From BB31 sp964582525 (GTDB lineage Bacteria; Pseudomonadota; Gammaproteobacteria; Beggiatoales; Beggiatoaceae), in contig CAZOSP010000084.1 in the NCBI GenBank assembly GCA_964582525.1, positions 1 through 17,402 of the forward strand: DNA of 17,402 bases, in the 5' to 3' direction. Below are positions 12,786-17,402 of the stretch, in pieces. Made by a program: the position numbers and the translations under genes. The notes under the pieces were generated by a model. The model worked only from the letters and a program-made list of their open reading frames with translations. It had not been told where the DNA came from and did not search any database. The first letter of the stretch is position 1, and every line of letters begins with the position of its first letter.

Positions 12786-15026
12786 TCAGCGATTACGGCT
12801 ATAAATTTGTACCCGTAAATCATGGCTCACGGTTAAAATAGATTGTCCGTCTAATGCAAACTGCACGCGCAAAATAGCCGCTGTGAGCTTGTCTAAGACT
12901 TGATGTAACGCGCCACTTCTCATGTCCCAAATACGCACGGTTTTATCTACGCTGGCGGTTGCCAGCCAGATGCCATCCCGCGAAAAAGCCGCGTCGCTTA
13001 ATGCGGCTTTGTGTCCTTGACAACTATATTTTAACTGCCCACTGGCAAGCTCCCAGACTTTTGCCGTTTGGTCGGCGGATAGGCTGACTAGATGCAGGTT
13101 GTCATCACTCAACAGCACGCGATAAATGGCTTTTTGGTGCGCTTGTATGCGGCGCAGAGGCTCGCCGCTGAGGCTATGCCAATAATGCACACTGCCGCAG
13201 GCGGACGCGGTTATCAATAATTCGCCATCGCGGGACAGCACGGCATGGTTGATCAAACGCGCATCTCCCTGTAAATGATACAAAACTTGTCCTTTGGCGA
13301 GGTCCCAGACTTGTCCTTGTGCGGATACGCCGAGTAAACGCTTGTTGTGCGGCGTAAATAATAAAGCCCGCAGGGCTAAATTATGATTTTTTAAGATATA
13401 CACCAGTTGGCGTTGCTGGATTTCCCAAATGCGCACTGTGTTGTCCCATAAAGAGGTCGCAAGCCGCTGATTATCCGGCGAAAAGGCTAATAATAATTGT
13501 CCGCAGTAAGCACCTTGACGGATATATTGCCACCAATTCCTCGCGTCATCTTCTGCGGCAATAAACCAGTCGTGGTGAACTAAATCGTATTCTTGCTGCG
13601 TGTAGCTGTCCCATAGCACTATGCTGTTATCTGACGCGCCGCTGGCTAACCAACGCGCATCGGCGGAAAATGCGGCGACTAGCGCGGCGCGTTGCTGTAT
13701 CTGATGCCATTTATCGCGCAAGTCTTGAGTAAAATGTTGCAGCGGATTAAGCAACTGCGGTGATAATCCACAATCCGCCGAAAAGCTTTGCAAAATGCGC
13801 AAAGCTTGCCGTGATTGCGGGGCGCGGCGCAGCGGAATGCGGTGGTATAAAGCCAAGCCGTGCCGTTGTGCGGGTAACCTGAGTTGCGCTAGATCGCGCT
13901 CGATGAGGGTTTTCAGCGGTGTTTGTTGGGCTAATCTTGACAGCTTGAGCAAAGCGGCATCGGGTTCAATGTCTAGCTGTAAACGCGCTTGATACCACTG
14001 CCATTCTTGATGCGCTAGGCGCTCTTGCGGGTCGGGTTCGGCGGCAGCAACCTGTTGTTGTAAAAAGCCTAACACGCGCTCTTGTTGGGTCGCGCTTTGA
14101 CGGGCAAAACCGCTGCGTAAAATAGCCAGCACGGGCGGCGATAAATACAGGGCTTCGGCTTGGCGACGTACTTCGGGCAGGCTGCATAAACGCTCGATGC
14201 AGTGTTCTGAGAGTTGCGGAAAACAGGCTTGCCGCAGTTGTTCAGCAAACCCCAATCCTAACGGCGGTGGCAACATGGCGCAGGCTTGCGCCCAGTGCAA
14301 CGCGTCGCCAACAACGCGCTCCACTCGCGCCGGCAGTCGCGCTGTCCCGCGGCGTTTTTTCAGTCCTTGTAATTGCTGCGCGGTATAGGGCGGCGGACGT
14401 TGGCTGAGTAAATCTCGGCAGGCTTGCACAATGCTATTGACTTGCGCCGGATAGACGCGCAAACCTTGTTGCAAGAGTAGCCAAGTACGCACATCCCAAG
14501 CACGCGGATCACGTAATTCAAACCAGAGTAGTTGCGGATATTGCCGCAATGCCTGCACTGCCTGCTGATGCTGGCGGGTGCGAATGCGCTGGCTATCGCC
14601 GAAGATCAATATCAATGCCTGCGCGGGCTGTTCATGGTAAGCCCCCAGCAAGTCATGCGTTGGCACATCTTGACAGTGTAAAAACTGCACCGGCAGGTGT
14701 CGCGGGCGCAGACGCTTGACCAGTTCTCGCGCCAGCGGTCGCCACACGGCTGCGTCTAAACGGCAGGCTTCAATCACAAAAATCTGGCGAGCAAGGCGCG
14801 GCTTATCGGTTAGCGCGGGCGGCGCGGCTGATGCAATCCAGCGGCGCAAATAGGTTTCTAGCATGAGCAGAGGACGCGCCTGCCAATAAGGTGGCAGCGG
14901 ATCGCCGAGGTTTTGCGGCTTAAAAGCTTGCAACAGCACGGGGACATTTTGCGTGTGCGCCAATATGCGTTGTGTCAGATCATCGCCAGGCGGCGGCTGT
15001 GTTTGTGCCGTATGCAGAGCTTGCAT
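12786..15026 (-). CDS. Seven-repeat WD40 protein with divergent (vWA-like?) N-terminal region
   Basis: A 746-residue protein without signal peptide or membrane helix. Residues about 446-746 contain seven WD40 repeats ending in LWDS, IWEI, VWDL, YWHS, VWEL, IWDM and IYSR, enough for one beta-propeller; repeat 1 is followed by a 35-residue insertion rich in Trp and Asp. Residues 51-205 hold an alternating strand/helix pattern: QIFVIEACRLDAAVWRPLAR, then QALILIFGDSQRI (136-148) and PQLLWFELRDPRAWDVRTWLL (164-184). This recalls the von Willebrand A-like N-termini of SUMF1- or WD40-linked proteins in bacterial conflict systems, but the MIDAS residues are not convincing. Residues 240-440 are helical and unassigned. 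The start is supported by GAGGAG six bases upstream. The HTH-ATPase gene follows on the same strand 450 bp downstream. The WD40 call is firm; the rest is inference. Confidence 0.85.
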   Translation of the reverse strand: MQALHTAQTQPPPGDDLTQRILAHTQNVPVLLQAFKPQNLGDPLPPYWQARPLLMLETYLRRWIASAAPPALTDKPRLARQIFVIEACRLDAAVWRPLARELVKRLRPRHLPVQFLHCQDVPTHDLLGAYHEQPAQALILIFGDSQRIRTRQHQQAVQALRQYPQLLWFELRDPRAWDVRTWLLLQQGLRVYPAQVNSIVQACRDLLSQRPPPYTAQQLQGLKKRRGTARLPARVERVVGDALHWAQACAMLPPPLGLGFAEQLRQACFPQLSEHCIERLCSLPEVRRQAEALYLSPPVLAILRSGFARQSATQQERVLGFLQQQVAAAEPDPQERLAHQEWQWYQARLQLDIEPDAALLKLSRLAQQTPLKTLIERDLAQLRLPAQRHGLALYHRIPLRRAPQSRQALRILQSFSADCGLSPQLLNPLQHFTQDLRDKWHQIQQRAALVAAFSADARWLASGASDNSIVLWDSYTQQEYDLVHHDWFIAAEDDARNWWQYIRQGAYCGQLLLAFSPDNQRLATSLWDNTVRIWEIQQRQLVYILKNHNLALRALLFTPHNKRLLGVSAQGQVWDLAKGQVLYHLQGDARLINHAVLSRDGELLITASACGSVHYWHSLSGEPLRRIQAHQKAIYRVLLSDDNLHLVSLSADQTAKVWELASGQLKYSCQGHKAALSDAAFSRDGIWLATASVDKTVRIWDMRSGALHQVLDKLTAAILRVQFALDGQSILTVSHDLRVQIYSRNR

Positions 15027-15150
15027 AAGCGCTCCTCATCTATAGGTAACCGTTCAGATACGCCCGCTAAACCCGGCAGGTTTTCAATCGGGGATGTGAA
15101 CACTGACATCTACATTGCCTAAAATTAACGCAAAGGACAAAGGAAAACTC

Positions 15151-15179
15151 GCGGGTCAAGGTTTGCAACCGTGACCCGC
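15151..15179. repeat. GC-rich hairpin repeat, unit 1
   Basis: GCGGGTCA (15151-15158) pairs with TGACCCGC (15172-15179). Inside, GGTT-TGC-AACC extends the stem after one mismatch, giving 12 pairs with a triloop. It has the same length plan as unit 2 at 15215-15241. Confidence 0.65.
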
Positions 15180-15214
15180 ACGTTTTGAGTGACCCCAAGG
15201 TTATTTGAAAGGTT

Positions 15215-15241
15215 CGGGCGCAGCTTACAAACCTGCACCCG
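15215..15241. repeat. GC-rich hairpin repeat, unit 2
   Basis: CGGGCGCAGCTT (15215-15226) and AACCTGCACCCG (15230-15241) form a 12-base stem with two mismatches and an ACA triloop. The design resembles unit 1, with 17 of 27 bases shared when both are read on the minus strand. Confidence 0.6.
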
Positions 15242-15266
15242 CTGCGTATTAGACCTGACAAATATT

Positions 15267-15285
15267 AAAAATCTGCGAGATTTTT
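15267..15285. repeat. AT-rich hairpin upstream of the cyclase promoter
   Basis: AAAAATCT (15267-15274) and AGATTTTT (15278-15285) flank a GCG triloop. An outer TGACA (15256-15260) and TGTCA (15293-15297) can pair too, and the latter overlaps the proposed -35 box, so the structure may have a regulatory role. Confidence 0.5.
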
Positions 15286-15291
15286 GCATTA

Positions 15292-15319
15292 CTGTCAAAA
15301 AAAACCTGCATGATATACT
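15292..15319 (+). promoter_or_regulatory. Sigma70-like promoter of the adenylate cyclase gene
   Basis: CTGTCA (15292-15297, four of six matches to TTGACA), a 16-base spacer, and TATACT (15314-15319, five of six matches to TATAAT). The predicted transcript would start near 15326 and leave a leader of about 25 bases before ATG 15350. Confidence 0.5.
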
Positions 15320-15349
15320 CACTCACCGACTTTTATAGACTACTTAGAC

Positions 15350-17221
15350 ATGCCACATCTTAAACATAACGCGACTTTGCAAGACCTTACACTGTTTAAT
15401 GCCTGTTTGGACATCCAGCAAGCCAGTACCGAGATCAGTGAATGCTTCGCCATGAACCCCAGTTTGCCGGGTATTGTTTTGCTCTCGCAAACGCACCTGC
15501 ACAATTTGCTGTCACGCAGTCTATTCATGGAAATTATGAGCCAGCCTTACAGCAATGATTTATTCAGTCGCCGTAAAGTAGAAAGCTTGCTCAAATACAT
15601 TAAACACGCGCCGCTGTGCATTCCGGCAAATACCATCATCAGCACCGCCGTTCAGTTGTGCTTGCAACGCCCCGCCGGACAAATTCAAGAACCCATTGTA
15701 GTGCTGGAAGAAGACGGCAGTTGCGCGGGCGTTTTAGACATGCAGCAACTACTGCTGGCGCACGTCAAAATTTATGCCCATACCGTCAATTTATTAGAAC
15801 ACCGCGAACAAGAACTTCATGCCCTGTTTAACGCCATGAGCGATGACGTGTTACTGCTCAATGCGCAAGGTTACTACCGCATGATTGGCTTGGCTCGCCC
15901 CCATATACTGCACCATCAATTTCCTGATTTAATTGGAAAAAGGTTGCAAGAAATATTATCTGCCGAAGAAGCCGAGCGTTTTCTTAAATATATCCAACGC
16001 TGTTTGACGCGACAAAAAAATCTCACTTTTGAATATCGGTTGCGGCGACTGGGACAAAACAACTGGTTCGCCGTCAGTTTGTCACCCCTGTGCCAAGATT
16101 GGGTGGTTATGGTGGCGCACGACATCACACGGCGACGGCGCATGGAGGCTTCGCTGCGCCTCTCAGAAGAAAAATTTTCAAAAGCGTTTCGCGCCAGCCC
16201 CGATGCCATTATGCTCTCCTGCCTAGAGAGCGGCGTATTTCTTGATGTCAATCACAGTTTTGAGGAAATTTTTGGCTACCAAGCCCGCGCCGTCATCGGC
16301 AAAAGCTCGCTAGACGTAGGGTTATGGTTAAATGCTGAAGATCGGGTTGCCATGCTTAACGCATTACACCGTGACGGCGAGGTGCAAAACATGGAATTTC
16401 AATTTGCTACGGCAGGCGGCGAACAGCGAGATGTCGAATTTTCAGCCGAACTCATTACCTTGCAAGGCGAAAACTATTTACTCGCCGTAGTGCATGACAT
16501 CACGCGCCGCAAACGCACCTTGCAAGCACTAGAGGAGGCGCAAGCAAAATCTGAGCGTCTGCTACTGAATATTTTGCCGTCCAGCATCGCCGAAAAACTC
16601 AAAAATAGCGATGCTGCTATTGCGCAATACCATCCGGCTGCGACCATTTTATTTTCCGATATTGTTGGCTTTACGCCCTTGTCCGCGCAACTGACACCGA
16701 TTGAATTGGTCAATTTACTGAATAGAATTTTTTCCATTTTTGACCAACTGGCAGAAAAACACGGTCTGGAAAAAATCAAAACCATTGGCGATGCTTATAT
16801 GGTTGTCGGCGGCTTGCCGGAGCCGCAAGATAACCACATCGCCGCCGTCGCCAATTTCGCCCTTGAGATGCAGCAAGCCATCAAAGCCTTCGCTGACTGC
16901 GATCCGCCGCTGCAAATCCGCATCGGCATTAATACCGGTGCCGTTGTCGCCGGCGTTATCGGTAGAAAAAAATTCAGTTATGATTTATGGGGCGATACCG
17001 TCAACACCGCCAGCCGCATGGAATCCAGTGGCGAAACGGGAAAAATTCAAGTCACCGAAGCGGTTTACACGGCACTCAAACATTCACATCGACTTTCCGA
17101 GCGTGGCATGATCACTATCAAAGGCAAGGGGCAAATGCGTACTTTCTGGCTCATTGATTCTCAATTTCCCACGTCGCTCACGACCATCGCTCTTGACGAT
17201 AGACCGCACGGGGTGGTTTGA
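15350..17221 (+). CDS. PAS-PAS class III adenylate cyclase with CBS-like N-terminal region
   Basis: A 623-residue soluble protein expected to make cAMP from ATP under sensory control. Residues 10-145 show a CBS-pair-like pattern (VLLSQTHLHNLLSR; then PLCIPANTIISTAVQLCLQR and EPIVVLEEDGSCAGVLDMQQLLLAH). Two PAS domains follow at about 152-265 and 272-388, each ending in HDITRR(R/K)R, joined by a short coiled coil (390-406) to the cyclase domain (430-605). Metal ligands are Asp437 (FSDIVGFT) and Asp481 (IGDAYM). Lys475 (EKIKTIGD) and Asp545 (DLWGDTVN) are the pair that marks ATP rather than GTP specificity. Asn552 and Arg556 of VNTASRMES complete the site, so it should be active. No membrane helix is present. 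The start lacks a clear Shine-Dalgarno. It is divergent from the WD40 gene. Confidence 0.93.
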   Translation: MPHLKHNATLQDLTLFNACLDIQQASTEISECFAMNPSLPGIVLLSQTHLHNLLSRSLFMEIMSQPYSNDLFSRRKVESLLKYIKHAPLCIPANTIISTAVQLCLQRPAGQIQEPIVVLEEDGSCAGVLDMQQLLLAHVKIYAHTVNLLEHREQELHALFNAMSDDVLLLNAQGYYRMIGLARPHILHHQFPDLIGKRLQEILSAEEAERFLKYIQRCLTRQKNLTFEYRLRRLGQNNWFAVSLSPLCQDWVVMVAHDITRRRRMEASLRLSEEKFSKAFRASPDAIMLSCLESGVFLDVNHSFEEIFGYQARAVIGKSSLDVGLWLNAEDRVAMLNALHRDGEVQNMEFQFATAGGEQRDVEFSAELITLQGENYLLAVVHDITRRKRTLQALEEAQAKSERLLLNILPSSIAEKLKNSDAAIAQYHPAATILFSDIVGFTPLSAQLTPIELVNLLNRIFSIFDQLAEKHGLEKIKTIGDAYMVVGGLPEPQDNHIAAVANFALEMQQAIKAFADCDPPLQIRIGINTGAVVAGVIGRKKFSYDLWGDTVNTASRMESSGETGKIQVTEAVYTALKHSHRLSERGMITIKGKGQMRTFWLIDSQFPTSLTTIALDDRPHGVV

Positions 17222-17245
17222 TTCCAGCATCGGGTTGCCAAAACC

Positions 17246-17382
17246 GAGAGACCTTCTCTCATCTTCCATACAGCATGGAAAGCTCTCGCTTTCATAGGGT
17301 GCGCGACATCTTTTCGTCGAAGCACGCGGGATGATGGTATGCTGCCGAGCATTCGCGTTCGCGCCGCAAAAAGACGCGGCGC
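17246..17382. repeat. Cluster of short inverted repeats downstream of the cyclase gene
   Basis: In 137 bases there are GAGAGA-CCT-TCTCTC (17246-17260), TTCCAT-ACAGC-ATGGAA (17264-17280), GAAAGC-TCTC-GCTTTC (17278-17293), an imperfect stem around GTGCGCGAC/GTCGAAGCAC (17299-17325) and GCGCCGC-N8-GCGGCGC (17361-17382). TAGGGT-GCGC at about 17296 also pairs with GCGC..ACCCTA near 17380-17391. The first hairpin may end the cyclase transcript. The stretch to 17402 contains no convincing gene. Confidence 0.55.
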
Positions 17383-17402
17383 AAACCCTACACCGAATAC
17401 TC

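Larger units (their letters stand above)
15027..15349. other. Divergent spacer with three hairpins, no gene seen
   Basis: It separates the divergent WD40 and cyclase genes. A minus-strand open frame at 15125-15322 is built from the inverted repeats, has no ribosome binding site and is not believed. The spacer contains two similar GC-rich hairpins (15151-15179, 15215-15241), an AT-rich hairpin (15267-15285) and the likely cyclase promoter. No clear promoter for the WD40 gene was found. Confidence 0.65.

Noticed and set aside
15125..15322. 65-codon minus-strand frame between the WD40 and cyclase genes
   Set aside because: It spans the three hairpins and the cyclase promoter, with no ribosome binding site.
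15350..17221. Guanylate cyclase
   Set aside because: The base-specificity positions are Lys475 and Asp545, the adenylate cyclase pair.
17161..17352. 63-codon minus-strand frame at the window end
   Set aside because: It overlaps the cyclase C-terminus and the inverted-repeat cluster; it is more likely repeat-derived than a gene.

Overview
The window looks like chromosomal DNA of a gammaproteobacterium, most plausibly a filamentous sulfur-oxidising member of the Thiotrichales/Beggiatoaceae type. The grounds are gammaproteobacterial-type MurC, DUF2333, TsaB and GspJ-like proteins, a secreted rhodanese, a PAS-adenylate cyclase, a WD40/STAND-ATPase pair, and several short palindromes of the CCTnnnAGGTTT..AAACCTnnnAGG kind between genes. 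The lineage is inferred from gene content and general recall; no search was run. No tRNA, rRNA, CRISPR array, transposase or prophage block was seen.

Layout. 1-190 (-) is the 5' part of a coiled-coil protein with a 21-bp tandem repeat. 348-2175 (-) is a two-gene unit, DUF2333 membrane protein then goose-type lysozyme. 2176-2495 is a repeat-rich spacer with a small MITE-like element and a 34-bp perfect palindrome. murC (2496-3929) and a class II histone-deacetylase-family amidohydrolase (4058-4990) follow on the + strand, then an N-acetylmuramidase with a C-terminal peptidoglycan-binding domain (5149-5964), a GspJ-like pseudopilin (6046-6702), a secreted rhodanese (6758-7405) and an HD-domain protein (7418-8785). 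A polytopic GT-C-like protein (8782-10398, -) converges on the last with overlapping stops and is divergent from tsaB (10529-11206, +).

11271-15026 (-) holds the most unusual pair: a 746-aa protein with a divergent N-terminal region (possibly vWA-like) and seven WD40 repeats, then, after a 450-bp structured spacer, an XRE-type HTH fused to a STAND-like ATPase. The pair resembles parts of bacterial NTP-dependent conflict or signalling systems, but this rests on domain layout only. 15350-17221 (+) is a soluble class III adenylate cyclase with an N-terminal CBS-like region and two PAS domains, behind a spacer with three hairpins and a recognisable sigma70-like promoter. The last 180 bases are a dense series of short inverted repeats.

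Themes: envelope and peptidoglycan turnover (two muramidases, MurC, DUF2333, a GT-C protein), signalling (cyclase, HTH-ATPase, WD40), and one sulfur-related enzyme. Intergenic regions carry at least four repeat types, including a composite repeat with a shared ~38-bp flank and exchangeable palindromic core (copies near 254, 2419 and 12744).
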